Positions 1 to 7,152 of a stretch of DNA of 64,000 nt are shown here, piece after piece (the first letter of the stretch is position 1; the number at the start of each line of letters is the position of its first letter). The notes below the pieces were generated by a model. That model did no database searches. It was not told the DNA's origin and worked only from the letters and a program-made list of their open reading frames with translations. Source of the stretch: Collimonas fungivorans. GTDB taxonomy: Bacteria > Pseudomonadota > Gammaproteobacteria > Burkholderiales > Burkholderiaceae_D. The translations under genes were made by a program, and so were the position numbers. The DNA is taken from NCBI RefSeq assembly GCF_001584145.1, contig NZ_CP013232.1, positions 2,666,001 to 2,730,000 of the forward strand. The letters run 5' to 3'.

Positions 1-2
1 TC

Positions 3-257
3 ATCGGCCAGCGGGTGCGCCTGTACCAGGCCGTGACGCTGGGCGCCAAACGTTTTCCCGCCGATCAAGACGGCGCCCTGATCAAGGGCAACGAACGCCA
101 TCCTATCGTCGAAGACGATGTTGTCATCTATGCCGGCGCCACCGTCCTCGGCCGCGTCACCATCGGCAAGGGGTCGACCATAGGCGGCAATGTCTGGCTG
201 ACCCGTAGCGTACCGCCCGGCAGCAACATTTCGCAGGCGCAGATGCGCGACGACTGA
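3..257 (+). CDS. cysE: Serine O-acetyltransferase, C-terminal fragment
   Basis: The reading frame is open from the left edge, so only the last 84 residues or so are visible. They form the left-handed beta-helix of hexapeptide acetyltransferases, with RLYQAVTLGAK, an RHPIVEDDVVIYAG stretch and GNVWLTRSVPPGS. This matches the CysE/EpsC end that binds acetyl-CoA and transfers acetyl to serine, the first step of cysteine synthesis. The encapsulin gene starts 37 bases downstream on the same strand. A serine acetyltransferase beside a family 2A encapsulin and a cysteine desulfurase is a known sulfur-metabolism arrangement. The N-terminus lies outside the window. Confidence 0.9.
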   Translation: MGQRVRLYQAVTLGAKRFPADQDGALIKGNERHPIVEDDVVIYAGATVLGRVTIGKGSTIGGNVWLTRSVPPGSNISQAQMRDD

Positions 258-294
258 ATCTCCACCCCTCAACCTTCGATCACAGGAAATGTAA

Positions 295-1212
295 ATGGCC
301 AGCAAACCAGAAGTGAATACCGCCCTTGGCGATGTAGCAGCACGCCAACTTGCGATTGCGACGCGCACCGTACCGCAGATGTCGTCCATCACGCCGCGCT
401 GGCTGACGCACCTGCTGCAATGGGTGCCGGTGGAATCCGGCATCTATCGCCTGAACAAGGTAAAAGACGCCTCCAGCGTCGAGGTCGACTGTTCCGGCCG
501 CGATGAGCGCGAGCTGCCGCAGACCTTCGTCGACTACATCGAGAATCCGCGCGAATACATGCTGAGCGCGGTCAATACCGTGCTCGACGTGCATACCCGG
601 GTATCCGACCTGTACAGCAAGCCGTATAACCAGATCGCCGAGCAGCTGCGCCTGATCATAGAAACCATCAAGGAACGCCAGGAAAGCGAACTGATCAACA
701 ACAAGGAATACGGGCTGCTGCACAGCATTGTCGCCTCGCAGCGGATCAAGACCCGCAGCGGCGCGCCGACTCCCGACGACCTCGACGAGCTGCTGGTCAA
801 GGTATGGAAAGAACCCGGTTTTTTCCTCGCCCATCCGGTGACGATCGCCGCCTTCGGCCGTGAATGCACGCGGCGCGGCGTGCCGCCGCCGACGGTATCG
901 CTGTTCGGCTCGCAATTCATCACCTGGCGCGGCATACCCCTGATCCCCAGCGACAAGATCCTGATCGAGAAGGGCAAGTCGAAGATCATCCTGATACGCA
1001 CGGGCGAAAGCCGCCAGGGCGTGGTCGGCCTGTATCAGCCGGACCTGCCGGGCGAGCAGAGCCCAGGCTTGTCGGTGCGTTTCATGGGCATCAACCATAA
1101 AGCGATCGCTTCCTACCTGGTTTCGCTGTATTGCTCGCTGGCGGTGCTGACCGACGACGCCATCGCCGTCCTCGAAGACGTGGAAGTGGGCAAGTACCAT
1201 GAGTACAAGTGA
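295..1212 (+). CDS. Family 2A encapsulin shell protein (SrpI-like)
   Basis: A 305-residue protein with the family 2A encapsulin layout: an N-terminal segment ending ITPRWLTHLLQWVPVESGIYRLN, a central EYGLLHSIV/ RIKTRSGAPTPDDLDELLVKVW region, and a C-terminal GLYQPDLPGE..GLSVRFMGI stretch. Proteins of this HK97-fold family assemble into hollow nanocompartments. There is no cyclic-nucleotide-binding insertion, which favours 2A over 2B. The start is ATG at 295 with AGGAAA at 284-289. The cargo gene overlaps its end by 14 bases, so the two are probably translated together. The role in storing or handling sulfur is known for relatives and inferred here. Confidence 0.9.
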   Translation: MASKPEVNTALGDVAARQLAIATRTVPQMSSITPRWLTHLLQWVPVESGIYRLNKVKDASSVEVDCSGRDERELPQTFVDYIENPREYMLSAVNTVLDVHTRVSDLYSKPYNQIAEQLRLIIETIKERQESELINNKEYGLLHSIVASQRIKTRSGAPTPDDLDELLVKVWKEPGFFLAHPVTIAAFGRECTRRGVPPPTVSLFGSQFITWRGIPLIPSDKILIEKGKSKIILIRTGESRQGVVGLYQPDLPGEQSPGLSVRFMGINHKAIASYLVSLYCSLAVLTDDAIAVLEDVEVGKYHEYK

Positions 1213-2914
1213 TTTCTCCGGAAACGGCTTGCCCGACGTTGCCGCATTGGCGCAACTGGCGAACCAGTTTTTCACGGCATTGCCATCGGCTAGCCAGGGA
1301 CAGGCCGGCAGCGGCTTGCCGGCTGGTTTGTCGCATCTCAATGCGGCGCCGCCGAGCGTTCCAGGCGGCGCCTCTGCCTTAGGCGGCGGGCTGGGATTTT
1401 CTCCCGGAGGAAGTTCGAACGCAGCGGCGGGCGTGCCGACTTCGTTGAGCGGCGACCTGCCGCTGAGCGGCGCTTCGCCGGCAGCATTCGGCTTGCCCGG
1501 CGAAGCCGAGCTGAAAGCCCTGCTGGCAGCGCCGGCCAGTAGCCAGTCGCAGCCGCCGGCGACAGTCGGACCAGGCAGCGGCGCTGCGTATTATTTCCTC
1601 GACTTCGCCAAGCCATATCCTGCCGGCCTCAAGGTTCCCGGCCTGGCAACCGACAGCTTGCATGCCGGCAGCGTGCCGGCGGCGCCAGCGCCGTTTGACA
1701 TCAACCTGGTGCGGCGCGATTTCCCGATCCTGCAGGATCGCGTCAACGGCAAGCAGCTGGTCTGGCTGGACAATGCCGCGACCACGCACAAGCCGCAATC
1801 GGTGATCGACCGCCTGGCGTATTTCTACGCGCACGAAAATTCGAATATCCACCGCGCCGCCCACGAACTGGCGGCACGCGCCACCGATGCTTACGAAGGC
1901 GCGCGCGAGAAAGTGCGCGGTTTCCTCAATGCGCGTTCTGCCAACGAATGCGTGTTCGTGCGCGGCACCACTGAAGCCATCAACCTGGTGGCGCAAAGCT
2001 GGGGCAGGGCGAATATCGGGCGCGACGATGAAATCATCGTCAGCCATCTGGAGCATCACGCCAACATCGTTCCGTGGCAGATGCTATGTGCGGAAAAGGG
2101 CGCCCGCCTGCGCGTGATCCCGGTGGACGACGACGGCCAGCTGCAGCTGGAGGAATATGCCAAGCTGCTGGGGCCGAAGACCAGGCTGGTGGCGTTTACC
2201 CAGATATCCAACGCTCTCGGCACTGTCACCCCGGCCAGGCAGATCATCGAAATGGCGCATGGCGCCGGCGCCAAGGTCCTGCTGGACGGTGCTCAGTCGG
2301 TATCCCATCTGCGCGCCGATGTGCAGGCGCTGGATTGCGACTGGTTCGTGTTTTCCGGCCACAAGGTATTTGCACCGACCGGCATCGGCGTGTTGTACGG
2401 CAAGGAAGCGCTGCTGAACGAGATGCCGCCGTGGCAAGGCGGCGGCAACATGATCCGCGACGTTACTTTCGATTCGACCCAGTACCACGACGCTCCCGGA
2501 CGTTTCGAAGCCGGCACCGGCAATATCGCCGACGCGGTCGGCCTGGGAGCGGCTATCGATTATGTCAACCGGATAGGCATCGAGAATATCGGCGCTTATG
2601 AGCATCAGCTGCTGCTGTATGCGACGCACCGGCTCAAGCAGATTCCCGGCCTGCGATTGATAGGGACGGCGCAGGACAAGGCCGCGGTGCTGTCTTTCGT
2701 GCTGGAAGGTTATAAGACCGAAGAAGTCGGCGCGGCGCTGAACCGGGAAGGAATTGCGGTGCGTTCGGGCCATCATTGCGCGCAGCCGATCTTGCGGCGC
2801 TTCGGACTGGAAAGCACGGTGCGGCCGTCGCTGGCGTTTTATAACAACTGCGTCGACGTTGATGCGTTGATTGCGGTGCTGGCGCGCCTGAAAGGCGGGC
2901 GCAGCAGTTTCTGA
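1199..2914 (+). CDS. Encapsulated cysteine desulfurase with disordered cargo-loading N-terminus
   Basis: 571 residues. Residues 1 to about 162 are Gly/Ala/Pro/Ser-rich and look disordered, as in cargo desulfurases of family 2A encapsulins, where this extension targets the enzyme into the shell. The SufS-type PLP domain starts near residue 164 (FDINLVRRDFPILQ). The PLP lysine is Lys389 in FSGHKVFAPTGIG, and the persulfide cysteine is Cys527 in RSGHHCAQP. The enzyme should release sulfur from cysteine as a protein-bound persulfide inside the shell. ATG at 1199 lies within the last codons of the shell gene. A strong terminator follows directly. Confidence 0.93.
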   Translation: MSTSDFSGNGLPDVAALAQLANQFFTALPSASQGQAGSGLPAGLSHLNAAPPSVPGGASALGGGLGFSPGGSSNAAAGVPTSLSGDLPLSGASPAAFGLPGEAELKALLAAPASSQSQPPATVGPGSGAAYYFLDFAKPYPAGLKVPGLATDSLHAGSVPAAPAPFDINLVRRDFPILQDRVNGKQLVWLDNAATTHKPQSVIDRLAYFYAHENSNIHRAAHELAARATDAYEGAREKVRGFLNARSANECVFVRGTTEAINLVAQSWGRANIGRDDEIIVSHLEHHANIVPWQMLCAEKGARLRVIPVDDDGQLQLEEYAKLLGPKTRLVAFTQISNALGTVTPARQIIEMAHGAGAKVLLDGAQSVSHLRADVQALDCDWFVFSGHKVFAPTGIGVLYGKEALLNEMPPWQGGGNMIRDVTFDSTQYHDAPGRFEAGTGNIADAVGLGAAIDYVNRIGIENIGAYEHQLLLYATHRLKQIPGLRLIGTAQDKAAVLSFVLEGYKTEEVGAALNREGIAVRSGHHCAQPILRRFGLESTVRPSLAFYNNCVDVDALIAVLARLKGGRSSF

Positions 2915-2940
2915 CAGACGCTGGATTGCTGCACCCATGA

Positions 2941-2976
2941 GCCGGCAAGGAAAAATCCCTTGCCGGCTTTTTATTT
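2941..2976 (+). terminator. Rho-independent terminator of the encapsulin operon
   Basis: A perfect 10-bp stem, GCCGGCAAGG at 2941-2950 and CCTTGCCGGC at 2958-2967, with a 7-base loop, is followed by TTTTTATTT. It lies 26 bases after the desulfurase stop. Confidence 0.9.
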
Positions 2977-2977
2977 G

Positions 2978-2993
2978 CTCGAAAATGTTCGAG
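2978..2993. repeat. Inverted repeat CTCGAA-N4-TTCGAG
   Basis: Perfect 6-bp arms at 2978-2983 and 2988-2993, just after the encapsulin terminator. It could be an operator for the eCIS locus. It does not match LexA or other consensus sites I know. Confidence 0.4.
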
Positions 2994-3307
2994 TACATTT
3001 GCGCAGATGCCGGTTGCGATAGCAATCAGTCGCTAAAAACAACAGTTGCATTGGCGTGCCAGAGCCGTACCAAAAACTAAAATGCAGGCTGTAAATCTTG
3101 ACAGATTATTGAACCTTATCGGTCACCGCGTTTCCAATTCCTGCAAAACGCCGGCATCGATCCGTTCCGCTCTATGTGCCGCCGTTTCTTTTCGACTGCT
3201 CCCCGCGAAATTACTTGTCCGCCGAAGTCTGCGCGGCTAACCGAATCCCTTCGTTCGCGAATTTAAAAAACAAAAAAGATCAACGTACCATCAAAAATTT
3301 TGCTTAG

Positions 3308-3329
3308 AACCTGTCACTTTTGATAGGTT
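3308..3329. repeat. Inverted repeat or hairpin in the eCIS leader
   Basis: AACCTGTCA (3308-3316) and TGATAGGTT (3321-3329) are complementary over 9 bp, with one G-T pair that would be a wobble in RNA, and a 4-base loop CTTT. It lies about 170 bases before the first eCIS gene and may be an operator or a 5' UTR hairpin. Confidence 0.45.
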
Positions 3330-3501
3330 GCTTTGTAGAAATGGAGTGCGTATTGTCGACAGGCAATAGAAGAAAATCCCTCACCAAAAACAGGCGCTTG
3401 CTTCGCTGGTTTGTCGTTTTTTTCCGACGAATAATCGAGGGCATGAACTTGCTCGAGGGCGGATGATGTCAACCAATTCTCTTTAGAAAGGTTTTTCAAT
3501 C

Positions 3502-3915
3502 ATGAGCGAAACTGTCTATCAACAAGTGCAGCTGCAAATCACCAATGCCCAGGCCGGCCAGAATATCTGGATCGATTTGCAGAAAGTGACCGAACCGGTG
3601 GCTTGGAGCACCGGCCCGGCTTTCGACGGTTCAGGCGGCATCAATATCACGGTGCCTGGCTCCAGCAGCGCCTTGCCGCTGAATTCCTTCATCATCACCG
3701 CCTCTTCGGTAAAAGTCTCGACCGTTTCTTCCGGCGGCGGTGGCGGCGGCGCCTTGTCTTTCAATGTCACGCTGTATCTGGTGGCGCAGCCGGGCATCCA
3801 GAATTTCAGCCTGCGCTCGCTGTCCGATCCTGGCGTGACGGTGCAAGCCCAGGTTGGTTTTGCCCAACCGCAAGCGGTCAACCAAACCTTCTCGCAATTC
3901 CCTTGGGGTAAATAA
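3502..3915 (+). CDS. Small beta-rich eCIS-locus protein with one copy of a repeated domain
   Basis: 137 residues, no signal peptide, rich in Ser, Gly, Val and Thr, predicted to be all beta. It has WSTG at 35-38, a Gly6 run near residue 80, FNVTLYLVAQPG near 87-98 and VQAQVGFAQP at 114-123. The same anchor points occur twice in the 298-residue protein at 5051-5947, so this is a single-copy version of that domain. I do not recognise the family. As the first gene of the locus it is likely made in quantity. It could be a coat or decoration protein or a cargo. The start ATG at 3502 has AGAAAGG at 3485-3491. Confidence 0.75.
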   Translation: MSETVYQQVQLQITNAQAGQNIWIDLQKVTEPVAWSTGPAFDGSGGINITVPGSSSALPLNSFIITASSVKVSTVSSGGGGGGALSFNVTLYLVAQPGIQNFSLRSLSDPGVTVQAQVGFAQPQAVNQTFSQFPWGK

Positions 3916-3954
3916 CAACCCTGGCGTTGCCGATGGTCCGCAGTATCGCTGCGC

Positions 3955-3986
3955 GGCCGGGTTCCGCATTCATGCGGAACCCGGCC
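3955..3986 (+). other. Strong intra-operon hairpin
   Basis: A perfect 14-bp stem (3955-3968 with 3973-3986) and a TTCA loop lie in the gap between the first two eCIS genes, 7 bases before the next ribosome site. There is no T-run, so it is not a classic terminator. It may protect the 3' end of the first message or reduce read-through, making the first gene more abundant. Confidence 0.7.
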
Positions 3987-4005
3987 GACTTAAAGGAGAT
4001 TGGCT

Positions 4006-4383
4006 ATGGAATACACCATTTCATTCAGTTTCACCACGGAGAGCGGCACCGACACGCTGTCGGCGCAGCTCACCATCACGGACAAGAACACGATTTCGCT
4101 GGACACCAACCAGCCAATCCAGATCAGTCCGGTATGGAGCGCCACGCCGCCCTTGACGGCCGTCAGCTTTGCACAAAAATCGCTGGCGCTGACAGCGGCG
4201 CAAAACACCAGCGGCAACCCGCAGTCGATCAAGGTCACGCTGCCGATCAATGCTGTGGGCAACAGCTTGTCCGGCAAGTTCGAGTCGGCCGGCGTCATTG
4301 TCAATGCCCAATACCAGTTCCTTGGCTACTCGAATTCAGGCCGCATCAACGTAGGCGATTTCACGATTCCGTTTCCAAACTGA
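4006..4383 (+). CDS. Small beta-rich protein of unknown function
   Basis: 125 residues, starting MEYTISFSFTTESGTD, with alternating hydrophobic and polar residues typical of a beta-sandwich and no signal peptide or membrane segment. The start is ATG at 4006, because AAGGAGA at 3993-3999 is ideally spaced for it; an in-frame TTG at 4000 is too close. The family is not recognised. It sits among four such small proteins ahead of the structural eCIS genes. A VWSATPP segment weakly recalls the WSxG motif of its neighbours, but I would not call it a repeat copy. Confidence 0.7.
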   Translation: MEYTISFSFTTESGTDTLSAQLTITDKNTISLDTNQPIQISPVWSATPPLTAVSFAQKSLALTAAQNTSGNPQSIKVTLPINAVGNSLSGKFESAGVIVNAQYQFLGYSNSGRINVGDFTIPFPN

Positions 4384-4395
4384 TTTCCGACCGAT

Positions 4396-5028
4396 GTGCA
4401 ACTGATGGCGGCTGCTATGGATGCTAAAGAGAAAAACAATGTCAAGGACGCGGTTGTCGCGGGCGCAGGCCCGTCCAACCCGAAACCGGCGCCTGGGCCA
4501 GGGCCGGCAGCACCCGCGCCCGCGCCGACGATAAGCGCGGCCCAGATGATCAGCAACGACCGCAAGACGCTGCCCGAGCAGGCGCGCCAGTACCTGGGCG
4601 CGCATCTGCTTGCCAATCCCAGCCATGCGCTGAATGAACAACTTTTTCGCAGCTGCCATTCATTCAAGCCGATCACACTGACCTTCACCAACCTGCGCGC
4701 CAACAGCAAGGCGTTCCTGTCGCTGCAGCCCGGCCAGGAGGCCATCTGGAGCGACGGCGGCGAAAGCGAAAGGCTGGTCGGCCTGAGTTTTTCCAGCCGT
4801 GTCGATCCGGTTATCTATGTCCGCAATTTCCTGATCAACGCGCGTGAAATGTATCTGCAGACATACAAGGATTGCAATGAGATACAGGTCAACCTGTACC
4901 TGCGCACCGACCAGCACGGCGTCAAGGGCAAGGTAGACCTGCCGCCCGGCGCCAGCGTTACCCTGCAGTCGAGCAACGACCGCAGCACCGTCATTGGCCT
5001 GAGTTCCTTTGCCATCGACCTGGAATGA
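4396..5028 (+). CDS. Unknown protein with Pro/Ala-rich linker
   Basis: About 210 residues. Residues 25-48 are a Pro/Ala/Gly linker, followed by a short helical stretch (PEQARQYLGAHLLANPSHALNEQLF) and a beta-rich C-terminal domain. The start is uncertain: GTG 4396, ATG 4405 and ATG 4417 are in frame and none has a strong ribosome site. It lies 12 bases after the previous gene and is followed at 23 bases by the next. The function is unknown; the context suggests an accessory, coat or cargo protein of the injection system. Confidence 0.65.
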   Translation: MQLMAAAMDAKEKNNVKDAVVAGAGPSNPKPAPGPGPAAPAPAPTISAAQMISNDRKTLPEQARQYLGAHLLANPSHALNEQLFRSCHSFKPITLTFTNLRANSKAFLSLQPGQEAIWSDGGESERLVGLSFSSRVDPVIYVRNFLINAREMYLQTYKDCNEIQVNLYLRTDQHGVKGKVDLPPGASVTLQSSNDRSTVIGLSSFAIDLE

Positions 5029-5050
5029 TACTTACCTGTGAAAGGCCGTC

Positions 5051-5947
5051 ATGATTACTGCACTGCCAGTTGAACCGATTGAGCCTGCCGCGGCCACCGT
5101 GCCCGATGTGGCAGTATCGATTCCAGAATCGCTCCCTTTACTGCCGGTGGTATTGCAATTCCAGAATGTCGCCGCCAACTCAAACCTCAACTTTACCTTC
5201 ACTACCGCCGGCGCGTACTGGTCGCTAGGCGCGATGTCGGGCGACAGCCTGGGTTTTTCGTATAACGTCACGCCGCAAAGCGCCGAAAGCGAATCGTGCA
5301 TCCAGCAGATCGAATTCAACAATGCGGTGCTGTCGATCCGCACCGGAGCTATAGACCAGGCCAGCAGCGGTTTTACCTTGACGCTGTTCTTGCAGGTACG
5401 TCCGGGCGTCGACTATCTGCAAGGATACTGCACGCTCAACAACGAGGCTGTGGTCACCGCGAAGATCGGCGCCCAAAGCCCGGTACAGTGGCGTAACGGC
5501 CGCATCAGCGCGGTGTTGGTCGGTTCGGAAAACATTTACCGCAACATCAGCTTCACCGTCCGAGGCGCTTATGTCGGCAACAAGATCGATGTGATCCTGA
5601 CCACCAAGAAGGGCCTGGGCAAGGTCAGCTGGTCGCTGGGACCGCCGTTTGCCGAGGCCAGCGGAGTCCAGCTGGCCAGCATGCTGGGGACGATTCCGCT
5701 AGCGTCCATGTCGTACGGCCTCAACACGCTTTCGTTCATCACTTCGATGATGGCCGACGACAGCGCCAGCAGGAACGCGGGCAGTTCGCTGGAGTTTTAC
5801 CTGAACGCCTATATCGTCTACGCTGCCAGCGACCTGAATTACGTTTACCTGAAGACTACCTGCAACAGCGATATTACGGTATATGCCCAGATCGGCAACC
5901 GTCAGCCGCAGATCGTCAGTCAGTCCGATACCGTGTTTACCTTGTAG
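5051..5947 (+). CDS. Two-domain beta protein, duplicated version of the first eCIS-locus protein
   Basis: 298 residues with an N-terminal Pro-rich segment (residues 4-33) and two copies of one domain. Copy A spans about 33-145 and copy B about 160-290. Both carry WSLG (57-60, 194-197), a hydrophobic strand near FTLTLFLQV / LEFYLNAYIV, and an ending VTAKIGAQSP (135-144) or VYAQIGNRQP (277-286). The 137-residue protein at 3502 has the same anchors once. The function is unknown. GAAAGG at 5040-5045 precedes ATG 5051. The next gene starts 2 bases after its stop. Confidence 0.75.
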   Translation: MITALPVEPIEPAAATVPDVAVSIPESLPLLPVVLQFQNVAANSNLNFTFTTAGAYWSLGAMSGDSLGFSYNVTPQSAESESCIQQIEFNNAVLSIRTGAIDQASSGFTLTLFLQVRPGVDYLQGYCTLNNEAVVTAKIGAQSPVQWRNGRISAVLVGSENIYRNISFTVRGAYVGNKIDVILTTKKGLGKVSWSLGPPFAEASGVQLASMLGTIPLASMSYGLNTLSFITSMMADDSASRNAGSSLEFYLNAYIVYAASDLNYVYLKTTCNSDITVYAQIGNRQPQIVSQSDTVFTL

Positions 5948-5949
5948 CG

Positions 5950-6561
5950 ATGAGCCAGCCAAACAGCGATGGCGGACAGGTCCTGCGCAGCGTCAGCGAG
6001 TCGCTGCGGCGGCTGATCCGCCACCATATTCCCGAGCTGCAGGCAGAATCGGCGGTGGTGTTCGATTCGCCGGGCGAGATCGACAGCCAGGATGAAACCA
6101 GGCTGTCGCTCTACCTGTACCAGACCGAACTTAATCCCTACCTGCGCAACCTGGCGCCCAGCCTGACCCGACAGGCCGGGGCAGAGCGGCAGCCGACCGC
6201 GCTGAAGCTGACGCCCGCCCCGCTGGTGGTCGACCTGCTGTACCTGATGGTGCCGTACGCCAGGTCGGCTGAACTGGAGCTGGTGCTGGTGGACCAGCTG
6301 GTGCGGCTGTTCCATGACGTCGCCCAGCTGTCCGGGGAATGGCTGGATCCGGTGCTGAAACGGAGCGGCAACGACAACATCGCCATCGTGCCGGATTCCG
6401 GTTCCATCGATACCTTGCGCAATATCTGGGCCGGTTTTCCCAACAAGACTTACAAGTTGACCAAGCTGTACACGCTATCGCCGGTGCGGATTCCCTCTGG
6501 CCTGGACCTGCAGGCGGACATGGTGACCCAGGTCGATCCAGCCTACCTGGAACTGCCATGA
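5950..6561 (+). CDS. DUF4255 (Pvc16-type) tail cap/terminator protein
   Basis: 203 residues of the DUF4255 family, the standard cap protein of eCIS that closes the end of the tube and sheath distal to the baseplate. The family pattern is visible: SESLRRLIRHHIPEL, LSLYLYQTELNPYLRN, PAPLVVDLLYLMVPYA, and a C-terminal YTLSPVRIPS. The start ATG 5950 is 2 bases after the preceding stop, and its own stop overlaps the next start as ATGA. In PVC and Afp clusters the homologue lies at the other end of the operon. Confidence 0.88.
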   Translation: MSQPNSDGGQVLRSVSESLRRLIRHHIPELQAESAVVFDSPGEIDSQDETRLSLYLYQTELNPYLRNLAPSLTRQAGAERQPTALKLTPAPLVVDLLYLMVPYARSAELELVLVDQLVRLFHDVAQLSGEWLDPVLKRSGNDNIAIVPDSGSIDTLRNIWAGFPNKTYKLTKLYTLSPVRIPSGLDLQADMVTQVDPAYLELP

Positions 6562-7133
6562 AGCTGAGCGCCGTAGTGCAGCTGATCGACGGCTTCAGCC
6601 AGGCGCCTGCGGTCGGGTTCCAGCCGCGCTTCCTGCTGAACCAGAAGCCGTTCATGCCGCTCGCCAAGCCACAGGCGTTTTATGCGTTCAGCGACCTCGA
6701 CGACGGCGATTACCGGCTTACCGCCCTGGCGCCGCAGTTCTTTGCGCAAGAGGTGGCGTTCCAGGTGCCGCTGCGCTTGCCGTTGGCTGCCGCCATCGTT
6801 CCTTGCTACCTGGCGCCCAGTCCGCTGTATCCCTACCCGCCGGGGACCACGCTGATCCGCGGCCAGGTGCTGCAGGCCGGAACCAAGTCGCCGCTGGCCG
6901 GCGTCAGTATCAGCGCCAGTTATCCGAACTGGCAGGGAAACCCGAAGGGCGCTGCCACGCTGAGTTCGGATTACGGCAAATACGATGGCCGCTATGCGCT
7001 GGCCCTGGGCGGCAAGCTGGCTCCGGACACGCAAGTAGTGCTGAGTTTTAGCAAGGCTGGTTATGCAAGCGTAGAAAAGAAGTTGCTGCTGCAACCCGCA
7101 ACCACGCAGTTTGTGGACATTGAAATGCGTTAA
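6558..7133 (+). CDS. eCIS protein with carboxypeptidase-regulatory-like beta domain
   Basis: 191 residues from ATG 6558, translationally coupled (ATGA) to the DUF4255 gene. The second half (TTLIRGQVLQAGTKSPLAGVSISAS ... through FSKAGYASVEKKLLL) is a carboxypeptidase-regulatory/transthyretin-like sandwich, as in many secreted or particle-displayed proteins. The first half is a small beta domain. It may decorate or stabilise the cap end, inferred only from its coupling to DUF4255. No enzyme motif is visible. Confidence 0.75.
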   Translation: MKLSAVVQLIDGFSQAPAVGFQPRFLLNQKPFMPLAKPQAFYAFSDLDDGDYRLTALAPQFFAQEVAFQVPLRLPLAAAIVPCYLAPSPLYPYPPGTTLIRGQVLQAGTKSPLAGVSISASYPNWQGNPKGAATLSSDYGKYDGRYALALGGKLAPDTQVVLSFSKAGYASVEKKLLLQPATTQFVDIEMR

Positions 7134-7152
7134 TTGTTAAGAAGGAATCATC

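Larger units (their letters stand above)
2977..3501 (+). promoter_or_regulatory. 525-base leader upstream of the eCIS locus
   Basis: No convincing gene is present; the two short ORFs here lack ribosome sites. It must hold the promoter for the long plus-strand eCIS locus. It contains two inverted repeats (2978-2993 and 3308-3329) and an isolated TTGACA at 3098-3103 without a good -10 partner. AGAAAGG at 3485-3491 is the ribosome site for the first gene. The length and AT-richness relative to the neighbours suggest regulation by one or more DNA-binding proteins. Confidence 0.5.

Noticed and set aside
280..1341. A 353-residue minus-strand ORF opposite the encapsulin gene
   Set aside because: It is an antisense shadow of a GC-rich gene with no recognisable domain; the plus-strand gene is clear.
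3046..3240. A 64-residue ORF in the eCIS leader
   Set aside because: No ribosome site, no family-like sequence, and it runs through a regulatory gap; the minus-strand ORF at 3314-3499 is rejected for the same reasons.
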